A stretch of DNA of 64,000 bases. It comes from Gammaproteobacteria bacterium. GTDB lineage: Bacteria; Pseudomonadota; Gammaproteobacteria; SZUA-152. Below, one piece after another: positions 50,256-60,684 of the stretch (the first letter of the stretch is position 1; each line of letters starts with the position of its first letter). The notes under the pieces are model-generated. The model saw only the letters and a program-made list of their open reading frames with translations. It was not told where the DNA came from and did not search any database. The stretch covers positions 16,471 through 80,470 of the forward strand of contig DROS01000036.1 of the NCBI GenBank assembly GCA_011321815.1, in the 5' to 3' direction. The translations under genes and the position numbers were made by a program.

Positions 50256-50854
50256 TAAGCTCTCCTTTAAATTCCATAGTAATTTTTATATTCCTGTTCA
50301 CACCAATGGTGCAAAAATGAATGCCTCCATTGTTTGTGCTTTTGATAGAGTCAAACAGCATCCAATAATTACAGCTGCCACATAAATTTATAACGACTTG
50401 TTTTTATAGGTATAAAAACTTTCGGGCACAGCGCAGCCTCGGTGCTGAGAGTAAAATCAGCGGCCTGTGAAAGGTCTCTTGGAAACAGGGGATACAGTTA
50501 TCGTTAATGTTTTTCTAACGTTAAGTAAACAACCTTTGCATGTCCCTTGCTTTGCAGTTTGATATTCCCTGGCAAGAACCTCATCATTCCGGTAGGTAAA
50601 ATAGTATGGGTAGGACACAGGTATGACAAGCTTTTTTTTCGAAAAAAAACTAGGTAATTTCCCTTGTGGCTTGATGGGTAAGTGTCGTTAAAGGTGGGTG
50701 AAATTTTTTATTATAGTTTTCACAGGGCGCAGCTACGCTGCTCGTGAGCTTTGTTTTTATTGAAAAATAAATGTTAATTGAAGCTGGCTGGTGCCATTAG
50801 GAAAGCAGAGGTTGATGCTGGATTTTACGTAACAGACTACAAAAGAACCTATTC
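50256..50854. other. Intergenic region upstream of the Cyc2-like gene
   Basis: About 600 bases, AT-rich, with no gene. It lies after the dbpA stop and before the porin-cytochrome start, so it should contain that gene's promoter and the dbpA terminator. TTTTTTTTCGAAAAAAAA at about 50632-50649 is a perfect 18-base palindrome; its role is not clear. Confidence 0.4.
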
Positions 50855-52237
50855 TTATATTTTTCTAACTTGAAACGAGCGGCCTTTTAATTTTCCATTT
50901 TCCAGCTTTTTCAGCGCAGATCTGGCGGCCCCACGGTCAATTGCCACATAGGCCCAATTGTCTGCAATGATGATTTTTCCGACCCGCGTTCCTGCAATGC
51001 CATCTTTTCCTGTCAGTGCACCCAGAATATCGCCCGGCCGTAATTTTTGTTTTTTACCACCATTAATCTGTAAAGTGGCCATGGCTGGTTGATAAGGCGC
51101 GTTATGCAACAGGCTCACTGGCGGCAGTGTTTCATTCTTGATGGTTTGTTTAAGATAGTCTTCCAGTCGTGCAATTTTGTCACTTTCGTTCCCTGTGTAC
51201 AGTGTGCAGGCAATACCTTTGCTGCCAGCCCGGCCTGTGCGGCCAATGCGATGCACATGTACTTCGGTGTCGCGTGACAGGTGGTAATTAATGACGGCAT
51301 CCAGCGCATCAATATCCAAACCGCGTGCTGCAACATCGGTGGCCACCAGAATGGATGCGCTCTTGTTACTGAAACGTATGAGTGTATGGTCGCGGGTTTT
51401 TTGATCCAGGTCACCATGCAGCGCCAGTGCGCTAAAGCCTTGCCGAACCAATTCGTCAGCCACTTCCTGTGTCTCACGTCGGGTATTGCAAAACACCAGG
51501 GCAGACTCGGGATGATTTTCCAGTAACAGCAAGCGCAAGGCATCCATGCGTTGTCCGTCATTATTTAATTTGTAAAAACGCTGTTCAATGCTGGTTTCAT
51601 TATGTGTCGAAACCACTTTCACCATAACAGGATCAACCATGATGCGTTTTGCGACGGCTTGTATTTGCTCAGGGTAAGTGGCGCTGAACAGCAGGGTTTG
51701 ATGCTCGCGGGATATGTGCCCGACAATGGTATCCAGTGTTACCTGAAAACCCATGTCCAGCATGCGATCCGCCTCATCGAGCACAAAAGTTGTCAGATGC
51801 TGTAAATCCAGCGCACCTTTGCGCAGGTGTTCTTCAATGCGCCCTGGTGTGCCGACCACTATATGGGCCCCGTGTTCCAATGAGTTGGTTTGTGGCCCAA
51901 AAGGCGTGCCACCGCAGAGCGTGAGTATTTTGATGTTATGGATTGCACGGGCCAGCTTGCGCAGTTCTTTTGCCACCTGGTCGGCCAGCTCCCGGGTCGG
52001 GCAAAGCACTAGCGATTGCACATAAAAATGCTTTGCGTTCAGCCTCTCCAGCAGGCCCAGGCCAAACGCGGCTGTTTTTCCTGAACCGGTTTTCCCCTGC
52101 GCTATCACGTCTTTTCCCGCCAAAATATGCGGCAGGCTTTTTGCCTGTATGGGCGTCATCGCTGAATAATTCAGCGATGCAAGGTTTTCAAGCAATTCAG
52201 CGCGTAACTTGAGGGATGAAAAGCAGGCTTGACTCAT
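50855..52237 (-). CDS. dbpA: ATP-dependent RNA helicase DbpA
   Basis: 460 residues. DEAD-box helicase that remodels 23S rRNA during large-subunit assembly. Seen: Q motif MTPIQAKSLP, motif I AQGKTGSGKT, Ia PTRELADQ, Ib GTPGRIEEH, II DEADRMLDMG, III SATYPEQ, V VATDVAARGLDI, VI HRIGRTGRAG. The C-terminal DbpA RNA-binding domain is present (KQKLRPGDILGALTG, NWAYVAIDRGAA, KGRSFQVRKI), which recognises hairpin 92 of 23S rRNA and distinguishes DbpA from other DEAD-box proteins. Confidence 0.94.
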   Translation of the reverse strand: MSQACFSSLKLRAELLENLASLNYSAMTPIQAKSLPHILAGKDVIAQGKTGSGKTAAFGLGLLERLNAKHFYVQSLVLCPTRELADQVAKELRKLARAIHNIKILTLCGGTPFGPQTNSLEHGAHIVVGTPGRIEEHLRKGALDLQHLTTFVLDEADRMLDMGFQVTLDTIVGHISREHQTLLFSATYPEQIQAVAKRIMVDPVMVKVVSTHNETSIEQRFYKLNNDGQRMDALRLLLLENHPESALVFCNTRRETQEVADELVRQGFSALALHGDLDQKTRDHTLIRFSNKSASILVATDVAARGLDIDALDAVINYHLSRDTEVHVHRIGRTGRAGSKGIACTLYTGNESDKIARLEDYLKQTIKNETLPPVSLLHNAPYQPAMATLQINGGKKQKLRPGDILGALTGKDGIAGTRVGKIIIADNWAYVAIDRGAARSALKKLENGKLKGRSFQVRKI

Positions 52238-52264
52238 TGTGAGTGGCCGATGCAGGGTAAAGGG

Positions 52265-53854
52265 TCAGCCTGCATTTTTATTGCGCAGGTATTCTTCATA
52301 AGTGCCATGGATATCGACAATACCCGTGGGCGTTAGCTCGATGATGCGCGTCGCAATGGACGAGACAAATTCACGATCATGACTGACAAAAATCAATGTA
52401 CCGGGATAATTCTCCAATGCCAGATTAAGTGACTCAATAGACTCCATGTCCAGATGGTTGGTAGGTTCATCCAATAATAAAATATTGGGACGTTGCAGCA
52501 TCAGTTTGCCAAACAACATGCGCCCCTGCTCGCCACCGGAAATAACGTCAACGGTTTTATTGATGTCATTTTGTGAAAACAACATGCGTCCCAGTGTGCC
52601 ACGGATAACCTGCTCGTCATCACTTTCTTTTCCCCATTGATCCATCCAGTCATATAAGTTTTTCGGTTCTGCGAAATCGGCGGCATGATCTTGTGCGTAA
52701 TAACCGATGTTGGCATTTTCAGACCATTTCACCTTGCCAGTGGTGGGTTCCAGGTCACCAATCAGACATTTTAATAATGTTGATTTACCAATACCATTGG
52801 GGCCGATAATGGCAATGCGTTCACCCACTTCCACTGTGAGATTGAGCCCGGCAAACAAGTCTTCATCAAAGTGCTTGCTGAGATTTTCCACTTCCAGTGC
52901 CAGACGATGCAGTTTTTTATCCTGCTCAAAACGAATAAACGGACTTTGCCGGCTGGAAGGTTTTACTTCTGCCAGTTGAATTTTATCAATTTGTCTGGCT
53001 CGCGATGTTGCCTGTTTTGATTTTGAGGCATTGGCCGAAAAGCGGCTGACAAAGGCTTTAAGCTCGGCAATTTGTGCACTTTTCTTGGCATTGTCTGCGG
53101 CCAGTCGTTCACTGGCCTGTGTGGCTGCCATCATGTATTCGTCATAGGAGCCAGGATAAATACGCAGCTCACCGTAATCCAGGTCCGCCATGTGCGTGCA
53201 TACACTGTTCAAAAAATGACGGTCATGGGAGATGATGATCATCGTGCAGTTGCGTTCATTTAACACGCCTTCCAGCCAGCCAATAGTGTTGATGTCCAGG
53301 TTATTGGTGGGTTCATCCAGCAGCATGATATCAGGCTCTGAAAACAAGACCTGTGTCAGCAATACCCGCAGCTTCCAGCCCGGAGCCACTTCGCTCATCG
53401 GGCCGAAGTGTTGCTCGACAGGAATCCCGACACCCAGTAATAATTCGCCTGCCCGTGCCTCGGCGGTATAACCATCCATCTCGGCAAAATCATGTTCAAG
53501 ATCGGCAGCCCGCATGCCGTCCTCTTCGCTCATTTCCGGTTTGGCATAAATTGCATCACGCTCGGATTTTACTTTCCACAGCTCTTCGTGGCCCATGATC
53601 ACCGTATCAATAACGCTGAATTCCTCATAGGCGAACTGATCCTGCTTCAGTTTGCCAATACGCTCGTTTGGGTCTTTTGAAACATTGCCCGAAGAAGGCT
53701 CCAGGTCACCACCCAGGATTTTCATCAGGGTGGATTTGCCACAACCATTGGCACCGATCAGCCCATAACGATTGCCATCACCGAATTTCACGGAAATGTC
53801 TTCAAATAACGGCTTGGCGCCAAATTGCATGGTAATATTTGCAGTGGATAACAC
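52265..53854 (-). CDS. ybiT: ABC-F family ATPase YbiT
   Basis: 529 residues. Two ABC domains without membrane parts: Walker [13 protein letters not shown] and [12 protein letters not shown]; signatures [14 protein letters not shown] (the altered form typical of YbiT) and [11 protein letters not shown]; Walker [11 protein letters not shown] and [10 protein letters not shown]. The interdomain linker ([20 protein letters not shown]) is characteristic. ABC-F proteins bind the ribosomal E site and relieve stalled translation. Lies 27 bases upstream of dbpA on the same strand. Confidence 0.92.
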   Translation of the reverse strand: MLSTANITMQFGAKPLFEDISVKFGDGNRYGLIGANGCGKSTLMKILGGDLEPSSGNVSKDPNERIGKLKQDQFAYEEFSVIDTVIMGHEELWKVKSERDAIYAKPEMSEEDGMRAADLEHDFAEMDGYTAEARAGELLLGVGIPVEQHFGPMSEVAPGWKLRVLLTQVLFSEPDIMLLDEPTNNLDINTIGWLEGVLNERNCTMIIISHDRHFLNSVCTHMADLDYGELRIYPGSYDEYMMAATQASERLAADNAKKSAQIAELKAFVSRFSANASKSKQATSRARQIDKIQLAEVKPSSRQSPFIRFEQDKKLHRLALEVENLSKHFDEDLFAGLNLTVEVGERIAIIGPNGIGKSTLLKCLIGDLEPTTGKVKWSENANIGYYAQDHAADFAEPKNLYDWMDQWGKESDDEQVIRGTLGRMLFSQNDINKTVDVISGGEQGRMLFGKLMLQRPNILLLDEPTNHLDMESIESLNLALENYPGTLIFVSHDREFVSSIATRIIELTPTGIVDIHGTYEEYLRNKNAG

Positions 53855-54243
53855 GATGTTTTTCCTGTAAAAAAATAATTAACTGTTGGGCACAGGGTCA
53901 TCTGTGCACGTGTAATGGGTTGCTTGGTGGGCAGATTCAGAAATGCCGTTGTCTTTTCCCTGTTGGGTGCAGAAGGCCAGGATATGCGGCAATTAAATCA
54001 ACGGACTATCTCAACGGGCTATCTTCGATACTCTATTGCCACCCCTTGTATCCCCATGAAAGGGGAAAGACGTTAACCGGGCAGCAGAACCGCAACTGGC
54101 GTATTTTGCATCAAGGACAGGCCAGCTGGCAACCTGTTATCTCCTGTGTGCGGCTATGCCGTAGTGGCATGGTGATTAAAAAGGTGATCTCGCGCGGGTA
54201 CATATGTGGTCACCCTGGTGTTTCAGGGTTTTTATGCTGAATG
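53855..54243. other. Intergenic region between the sensor kinase and ybiT
   Basis: About 390 bases between the kinase stop and the ybiT start, all minus-strand genes. It should hold the ybiT promoter. A six-base-pair hairpin ACCCTG/CAGGGT (54212-54229) close to the kinase stop may be a weak terminator. No gene seen. Confidence 0.4.
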
Positions 54244-55905
54244 CTATTGTATTTCACCAGAAGCAGACATTGGGGTTTTATCTTCCGTTTTCTCATCGGC
54301 ATCCGGTTTTTGATCGTCTTCTTTGGCAGGAGTGGCGCCTTCGATGGTGGCAACCCTTGGCAAAAACATTGTAAACACAGACCCCTCACCCTTTACGCTT
54401 TCTACGCGGATGTAGCCGCCCATCATCTCGCAAAAATGTTTACTGATGGCAAGACCAAGGCCGGTCCCCCCATATTCCCGGGTCGTCGACGAATCAGCTT
54501 GTGTAAACTCCCTGAATAAATTGTTAACCTGATTTTCTGTCATGCCAATTCCCTGGTCAGACACCCGAAAGCTGATACCTTCATGCCTGCCAAGTTTGTG
54601 TGGACGGACGACCAGTGACACCTCCCCATTTTTGGTAAACTTGCATGCGTTACTAATCAGGTTCAACAAAGACTGGCGTATTTTTGTTTCATCAGAACAC
54701 ATAGAGCCAATGCTTTCCGGGCAGTCAATCTGAAAAGAATTGTTGTTTTTCCTTGCGAGCGGTTCAATAACTGACTGAACATCGGCAATCATTGTGCTGA
54801 CTGCAAATGCTTCCAAATATAAATCTATCTTGCCAGCCTCAATTTTTGATAAATCCAGAATATTATTTATTAACGATAATAAATGGACGCCGGCATTGTG
54901 TACTTTATTGAGGTCGCTATAGCTTGATTCATTGTTTTTGTCGATGGCATCCTCCATCAGCAACTCACTGTAACCAATAATAGCATTTAAAGGGGTGCGT
55001 AGTTCATGGCTCATATTTGCCAGAAAACGGCTTTTTGTTTTGCTCGCCTCAATGGCTCTGTCGCGGGCTTCCGCCAGCTCCATTGTCCTGTCTTTAACAC
55101 GCTTTTCTAAAGTGATGTTCTGGTTTTTTAGTTCCCTGTCTCTTTCGTTGATGGCGCGGATCATCTGATTAAAGGCATGCGCAATCACTTTTGCTTCCTG
55201 TGGTCCATCTTCGTCTGCGTAAGCATTTTCAACGCTTGATTCAGCGTTGTACATTGTGGTGGATAATTTATTGAGAGGCTGGGTGATTCTTTTTGCCATG
55301 AAACGAAGCACCAGGAGAAGAACAGCCGCCAGCGAGAAAAAGATAATACTGTTAACAACAAATATGCTTGTCGTTGTGTTTACCAATGTATCTTTGCTTA
55401 ATACAACGTCAACATAACCCAGCAGCTCAGGGTCCGCATTGCCGCCTTTTACAACAAACTCATTATCCGGGTCAATTTGAGAATAAACAGGTGCACGAAA
55501 CCGCCAATGCGTTTTTTTGTCAAGAATCAATGCGCTGGAATTCATAAGCGGGGAAAAATATATTATTTGTTTTTCAAAATTTTTCCCCTCGTGAAGAATT
55601 AACTGGAAGGCGGTATCATAAATGTATACATTTTGTACATCAGGAAATGCCAGTGCGCCACGCGCAGCATCCTTTGCATTTTCACCCTCCCTGTATAACA
55701 AGGCCAGGGTGCTTTGCCTTGCCAGGTTTTCAGTGATCTGATGTCCCTGCCTTATTAAATCACTTTCAGTTCTGTTACTGGCAAGCCATGAAGTCACAAC
55801 GGATGCCACCAAAATCAGTGTTGTGATACCAATTATAAATGACACCGTCAGCTGATGAAGGAAGCTGCCCGCAGGCGCTATTAGGTTTTTCAGAATATTT
55901 TTCAT
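54244..55905 (-). CDS. Membrane sensor histidine kinase, orphan
   Basis: 553 residues. Membrane helix 1 ([20 protein letters not shown]), a periplasmic domain of about 135 residues of CHASE8-like appearance ([32 protein letters not shown]), helix 2 ([19 protein letters not shown]), HAMP, a coiled coil, then HisKA with His300 in [18 protein letters not shown] and an HATPase with [18 protein letters not shown] and [14 protein letters not shown] Lys/Asp/Glu-rich tail follows. There is no receiver domain and no response regulator gene nearby. The gene for a periplasmic binding protein is 10 bases upstream in the same operon. Confidence 0.87.
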   Translation of the reverse strand: MKNILKNLIAPAGSFLHQLTVSFIIGITTLILVASVVTSWLASNRTESDLIRQGHQITENLARQSTLALLYREGENAKDAARGALAFPDVQNVYIYDTAFQLILHEGKNFEKQIIYFSPLMNSSALILDKKTHWRFRAPVYSQIDPDNEFVVKGGNADPELLGYVDVVLSKDTLVNTTTSIFVVNSIIFFSLAAVLLLVLRFMAKRITQPLNKLSTTMYNAESSVENAYADEDGPQEAKVIAHAFNQMIRAINERDRELKNQNITLEKRVKDRTMELAEARDRAIEASKTKSRFLANMSHELRTPLNAIIGYSELLMEDAIDKNNESSYSDLNKVHNAGVHLLSLINNILDLSKIEAGKIDLYLEAFAVSTMIADVQSVIEPLARKNNNSFQIDCPESIGSMCSDETKIRQSLLNLISNACKFTKNGEVSLVVRPHKLGRHEGISFRVSDQGIGMTENQVNNLFREFTQADSSTTREYGGTGLGLAISKHFCEMMGGYIRVESVKGEGSVFTMFLPRVATIEGATPAKEDDQKPDADEKTEDKTPMSASGEIQ

Positions 55906-55915
55906 CCGTCAACCC

Positions 55916-56893
55916 TCATTTCCGCGGAAAGACCAAGCCAAATTTTCTTTGCTCTTCAAACGGAATATGCAACCCCAAGTGGCTGGCCGTGCGCAGATTG
56001 ATAGCACTTAAGGCGCCGGTAAGCGGCAGTATAAAAGTGCGGGGCTTCTGATTGGCGTCCAGCCTGGAGAGGGCCAGTTTTGCCAGATTCTCCCCCAGTG
56101 CTTTATTGTCGGCATAAAATGAAAATAAAATTCCACGCGGAACATCACTTGGGTTGCTGGAAAATACAATGAGTTTTTTATTCCAGGATTCCTTTAAAAT
56201 CATGGGCAGAATGGTATTTGAACCGATAATGCTTGAATCCTGTAACAGCCACACAGAGTCTGTCCGCCTCTTGGCTTCTCTCAATATGTCTCTATGGATT
56301 CGAGCGGAATCCCTAAGTCCTTCCACTGCCTTGGCCACCAGTGTAATGCCGAGCGCGGCGGCGGCAGGTTTGGCAAGATTGATCAGCCACTGATAACGTG
56401 CCGGGTTGTACACAACAAAAATACGTTTTGTTCCTGGGGAAAGACGCTTGAGCTGGCCAAAAAGCTGTTTCGGGTCCGGCGTCAAACTTATGCCGGCGGA
56501 ATTGGCCAGTGTGGTATCGGCAACATATAAAACACCACCGAAGACCGATGGTATTGTCAGCTTCAAATCCCGGACAGCCTCAATACCACGACGGCCAAGC
56601 ACAACAATTACGTCAGACTGTTGATCTGACAGCCACTCCTGTATTGCGGCACCCTGTTCTTCATCCACTCCTTTTAATCCGTATCTGGCAATATCGGTTT
56701 TGGCTTCAGCGGCAATACCCTCGATGATTCTTTCAAAAACGGTGCTATACGGTTTTTTCACAACAGGATAAATGACAGCGATGCGCTGTTCAGCCGCATG
56801 GCTTACATTGATTGGCGCCTGACTTAAAACCAGCAGCAGCCAGGAGCAAACAAACGCCACTCCCGGCCTTTTAATATTAGTTTTTAAGTGCAT
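55916..56893 (-). CDS. Periplasmic substrate-binding protein, ABC_sub_bind-like
   Basis: About 325 residues with an N-terminal signal (VCSWLLLVLSQAPINVSHAA). Two Rossmann-like lobes: RIAVIYPVVKKPYSTVFERI, VDEEQGAAIQEWL, SDVIVVLGRRGIEAV, TKRIFVVYNPARYQWLI and IVFSSNPSDVPRGILFSF. This is the type of tryptophan/branched-chain-like ABC substrate-binding protein (PF04392 group) that often occurs without transporter genes. Here no permease or ATPase gene is present; instead a sensor kinase is next in the operon, so a ligand-sensing role is likely. Confidence 0.78.
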   Translation of the reverse strand: MHLKTNIKRPGVAFVCSWLLLVLSQAPINVSHAAEQRIAVIYPVVKKPYSTVFERIIEGIAAEAKTDIARYGLKGVDEEQGAAIQEWLSDQQSDVIVVLGRRGIEAVRDLKLTIPSVFGGVLYVADTTLANSAGISLTPDPKQLFGQLKRLSPGTKRIFVVYNPARYQWLINLAKPAAAALGITLVAKAVEGLRDSARIHRDILREAKRRTDSVWLLQDSSIIGSNTILPMILKESWNKKLIVFSSNPSDVPRGILFSFYADNKALGENLAKLALSRLDANQKPRTFILPLTGALSAINLRTASHLGLHIPFEEQRKFGLVFPRK

Positions 56894-56896
56894 CAC

Positions 56897-57399
56897 TGCC
56901 GTTCCATTAGCTTCATTCCATCGCGCCAGATTTGTGCCAACCTCAGCGGGTTATCGAAATAACCTGCCGGATCCCGGGTTGCGTCCGGAATGACAAACTT
57001 GGATATAATCAGGCCCATGCGTCAAGTTTTTGTGTCACCCCGAGGGTGAGTATATTCAGCATATCTGGTAACAAACGACCTATCTTAGTCAGACAGTACT
57101 GTAAATGCATGTGAAAAATGCACCTTTAAAAAGTCTAATAGCTTAGTGTAAAGGCTGACTATCCGTATTTACAGCATGAGTCAACAGGGTAAACGCTGAA
57201 CTTTAGCGTATGCACCCTGTATTTACTAAAGATTTCTAATAGAATGTTGCCAGGGCGTAAAATAAGATATAAAGATATGCTTTTCAGGCCATTGACTCTG
57301 GGCACTCATACTGCAAAGCTTCCGGTACCTGAAAACAAGCGGTTGGACAGTACACTCAAAAATGACACAGATATCCTCTACAAAAACAGATGATTTCCC
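56897..57399. other. Divergent promoter region of the binding protein/kinase operon and the TonB receptor
   Basis: About 500 bases with no gene. An extended imperfect palindrome at 57184-57220 is listed separately. I looked for a cobalamin riboswitch, often found before TonB receptors, and found no matching core. Confidence 0.5.
57184..57220. promoter_or_regulatory. Nested inverted repeat upstream of the TonB receptor gene
   Basis: ACAGGGT (57184-57190) pairs with ACCCTGT (57214-57220), and ACGCT (57193-57197) pairs with AGCGT (57205-57209) inside it. It lies about 180 bases before the receptor start. Operator or 5' RNA hairpin are both possible. Confidence 0.35.
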
Positions 57400-59568
57400 G
57401 TGAAAATAAAAAGCAATAAGATACATACGACAAAGGCCCTGCCTTTTTTGCTCATTTTTTGTGCAGGCGCAACGGTTCATGCGCAAACCGTTCCGGAAGA
57501 AGACATCGCCCTAACCTTCGACGCGCAGTTCGTCAGCATCGCCACGGGCGGACAAAAAGAGCTATCCCGGGCGCCTGCCGTGGCCACGGTCATCACCGCA
57601 GAAAATATTGCGCAAATGGGCGCCCTGAACCTGGATCAGGTGCTTGAATCTGTACCTGGGCTGCATGTCACGCTCTCATCTGTTCGCTTAACGCCGGTTT
57701 ATTCCATACGCGGCATACAGTCCGACATTGGCCCGCATGTGCTAATGCTGATGAACGGCGTGCCCATCACCCAGATGTGGCAGGGTGACCGGGGGTTTTT
57801 ATCCGCCCTGCCCATTGCAGACATTGCGCGTGTGGAAATTATCCGCGGGCCGGGTTCCGCCGTATACGGAGCGGATGCCTTTGCAGGTGTGATAAACGTC
57901 ATTACAAAGTCAGCGGCAGAAATGGACGGCACCAGCATCTCCGCTACCACAGGCTCGTTTGGCACCAGACAAACCTCGATTCTGCATGGCAAAACATATG
58001 ATGACCTCGATATTGCTTTTTCCATGCAATATTCAGGAACAGACGGTGATGATGGTCGGATTATTGACGCAGATGCCCAGACGTTTTGGGATAATCAGCC
58101 AGAAATTGGAACAAACGTATCTTTGGCTCCTGGCCCGCTGGATACCCGTGCAAAAAGGCTGGACACCAGAATAGAGTTCAGCTGGGATAACTGGCAGCTT
58201 CGTGCCTGGAACTGGCGGCAAAAAGACCTTGGCGTGGGCCCGGGGCTTGCCCAGGCGCTTGATCCAGGGGGCTATGCCGAAGCTAATAACTGGCTCATTG
58301 ATGCGAGCTACAGGGATGATGATATCGCGCCAGACTTCAGCTTTGAGTCAAAAGTCAGCTTTATGGATATTACCAATGTGACAGAGCAGGTTTTGTTTCC
58401 CCAAGGTGCTCGGCTCCCGATTGGCGCCGACGGTAACCTGAACCCAACAGCACCCGCAGGAACCATTACCTTTACAGATGGCATGATCGGTAATCCTGAA
58501 ATTTATGAGCAGCATTATCGCGCTGATGCGGCAGTATTCTGGACCGGGTTGGAGAATCACCGCTGGCGGTTTGCGGCGGGTGCTTTTTATACCGAGTTAC
58601 AAGGCAAAGAAACAAAAAATTATGGGCCGGGTGTTATTGATGCTGCGGATCTGTTGTCAGGGACAGTTGATGGGACGCTCACAGATGTCAGTGGCAGTGA
58701 GTATAATTATGCACCTGGCCAAAACAGAACTGTCTATTATCTGTCCGCGCAAGATGAGTGGTATCTGGCGGCAGACTGGGATTTGACGGCGGGTGTGCGG
58801 TATGACCGTTATTCAGACTTCGGTGATACCTTTAACCCGCGTGCTGCGCTGATCTGGCACCCCAGTTACAGCCTCAGCACCAAACTGCTTTATGGGCAGG
58901 CCTTCCGCGCCCCTTCCTTTCAGGAGCTCTATGCTCAAAACAACCCGATTAAACTTGGCAATGAAAATCTCAAGCCAGAAAATATCCAGACCCTGGAACT
59001 GGCCATGGATTATCAACACACCTTTGAGCAGCGATATGCGGCCAGTATTTTTGCCTATGAAATTGACGACCAGATAGTCTATGTTACCCCGGCTGGAGGC
59101 GGCGTTCCTCAGGCGCAGAACGTTGGCCGGCAGGAAGGCAGTGGTTTTGAGCTTGAAATGCAATGGTCCGCCACCTATACCCTGGATATTCTTGCCAATT
59201 ACGCTTATCAAAAATCCAGAGACAAAACCAATAAAAGCAACGCGCCTGATTCACCACAACAACAGGTCTATATAAAGATCAACTGGCGCTTCCTGCCAGA
59301 CTGGAACCTGAATGTCCAGGCTACCCGCGTTATGCAGCGTGCCCGGGCTTATGATGATGGCCGTGCTGAGATTGATGATTACACCATCGCCAATTTGGCC
59401 ATCCGCAGAACGGACATTGCAGACCACTGGGACCTTGCCCTAAGGGTGTCCAATGTATTTGACACCAAAGTCTATGAGCCCAGCCCATCAGAAGTCAGGC
59501 GCTTTGTGCCGGGTGACTACCCCATGCCGGGGCGCTCGTATTATGCAACGGCAAAATACCGTTTTTAG
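57400..59568 (+). CDS. TonB-dependent outer-membrane receptor
   Basis: 722 residues, GTG start (no nearer ATG precedes the signal). Signal LPFLLIFCAGATVHAQ. Plug domain: PAVATVITAENIAQMGALNL, LESVPGLHVTL, SIRGIQSDIG, VEIIRGPGSAVYGADAFAGV and INVITK. Barrel ends with the receptor motif YGQAFRAPSFQELYAQN, NLKPENIQTLELAMDY and a final RSYYATAKYRF (terminal Phe). It imports an unknown ligand with TonB energy. Divergent from a binding protein and sensor kinase, suggesting coordinate sensing and uptake. The plug resembles vitamin/siderophore receptors, but the substrate is not shown. Confidence 0.88.
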   Translation: MKIKSNKIHTTKALPFLLIFCAGATVHAQTVPEEDIALTFDAQFVSIATGGQKELSRAPAVATVITAENIAQMGALNLDQVLESVPGLHVTLSSVRLTPVYSIRGIQSDIGPHVLMLMNGVPITQMWQGDRGFLSALPIADIARVEIIRGPGSAVYGADAFAGVINVITKSAAEMDGTSISATTGSFGTRQTSILHGKTYDDLDIAFSMQYSGTDGDDGRIIDADAQTFWDNQPEIGTNVSLAPGPLDTRAKRLDTRIEFSWDNWQLRAWNWRQKDLGVGPGLAQALDPGGYAEANNWLIDASYRDDDIAPDFSFESKVSFMDITNVTEQVLFPQGARLPIGADGNLNPTAPAGTITFTDGMIGNPEIYEQHYRADAAVFWTGLENHRWRFAAGAFYTELQGKETKNYGPGVIDAADLLSGTVDGTLTDVSGSEYNYAPGQNRTVYYLSAQDEWYLAADWDLTAGVRYDRYSDFGDTFNPRAALIWHPSYSLSTKLLYGQAFRAPSFQELYAQNNPIKLGNENLKPENIQTLELAMDYQHTFEQRYAASIFAYEIDDQIVYVTPAGGGVPQAQNVGRQEGSGFELEMQWSATYTLDILANYAYQKSRDKTNKSNAPDSPQQQVYIKINWRFLPDWNLNVQATRVMQRARAYDDGRAEIDDYTIANLAIRRTDIADHWDLALRVSNVFDTKVYEPSPSEVRRFVPGDYPMPGRSYYATAKYRF

Positions 59569-59681
59569 CATTTGGAATTAAAGAAGAGGAGTTTTAAATC
59601 TGAACAAAAAATGCTACACGCTCCTTCCTTACTGCTCTTGTAATCCTCCTTGCTCTTTCATATCAAGTCAGGGTTTTAAAA

Positions 59682-60329
59682 GTGCTGTATGAGTGGGATG
59701 AAAAACAGGCACTTAGCCCAAAACAACAAAAACAGGTGACAGCGGTCGCACTGGATATGTGGAAAGCCTACGCGAATGCTGTGGAAACAAAACTCCCCCA
59801 AGCCGACATTGTGCATGATCGTTTTCACATCAGCCAACACTTGAACGAAGCGGTTGATAAAGTACGCCGTCAAGAGAACAAGGAATTAATCAAACAAGGC
59901 GATATGAGCCTGAAAGGTAGCCGATTCTCATGGCTGTCCAATGAAGAAAATCTGAGAGAAGAATTCATTGAACGCTTTGATCGTTTGAAACATGCTGACC
60001 TGAAGGTCTCCAGAGCTTGGGCCATCAAGGAGCTGTTTCGTGACTTCTGGTCCTATACCTATGCAGGTTGGGCCAAGCGTCATTTTGACAAATGGTACTC
60101 GTGGGCGATTCGAAGTCGTCTGGAACCGATCAAAGAAAAGGCCAGGATGATAAAGAATCATTTGTCCAGTATATTGACTTGGTTTAAACACTTTATCAGC
60201 AATGCTGCGGCTGAGGGATTGAACTCAAAAATACAAACAGTCAAATCGAATGCGAGAGGCTATCGTTCATTTGAAGGATTCAGAAACAGCATATTGTTTT
60301 ACTGTGGCGGCCTGGATATGACGCCTTAG
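59682..60329 (+). pseudogene. ISL3-family transposase, C-terminal fragment
   Basis: 215 codons, GTG first, matching the second half of ISL3-family DDE transposases: VALDMWKAYANAV, ADIVHDRFHISQHLNEAVDK, VRRQENKEL, then the late FKHFISNAAAEGLNSKIQTV and SNARGYRSFEGFRNSILFYC with the catalytic Glu in the AEGLNSKIQ region. The N-terminal zinc-binding and helix-turn-helix parts are missing, so the element is dead. It begins just 113 bases after the TonB receptor and ends where the truncated metalloprotease gene begins, so the IS probably destroyed the 5' part of that gene. Confidence 0.85.
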
Positions 60330-60330
60330 G

Positions 60331-60684
60331 CTTTACACACTTCTACGAAGAACCAATTTAAATGAAGTCCAAATATCAGTTGATGGAAGTTTAGTACCAG
60401 AAGGTATGGGTGCAATCACGATTAATGGAAAAATATATATGACGCCCAGTTCATATAATCCTATGGATCCATCAGGATTAGCGTTAATAGGACATGAAAT
60501 GCAACACGTGCAGCAACAGGCAAGTGGAGGGGCTGCATTTTACGCCAATTATGGGGGTGAATACGTCGCTAATAGATTGCAAGGAATGTCGCCAAATACC
60601 GCATACACATCAATATCTTATGAGGCATCTGCGAATAGGTTACAAGACCAAATGTATACGGACTTCAAGGCATGGTTGCAATGA
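60331..60684 (+). pseudogene. DUF4157-like metalloprotease gene, 5'-truncated
   Basis: From the transposase end the frame reads LYTLLRRTNLNEVQISVDGS, VPEGMGAITINGKIYMTP and SGLALIGHEMQHVQQQASGG, where HEMQH is an HExxH zinc motif followed by VQQQ, the signature of DUF4157-type domains common in polymorphic toxins and extracellular contractile injection system cargo. YEASANRLQDQM near the end fits the same family (glutamate zinc ligand). An internal ATG at 60406 gives a 92-residue product, but upstream codons are clearly coding, so the N-terminal part was lost, probably to the adjacent ISL3 element. Confidence 0.6.

Noticed and set aside
56897..57399. Cobalamin or other riboswitch before the TonB receptor
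   Set aside because: No conserved B12-box-like core or other riboswitch motif could be found; only a nested inverted repeat.
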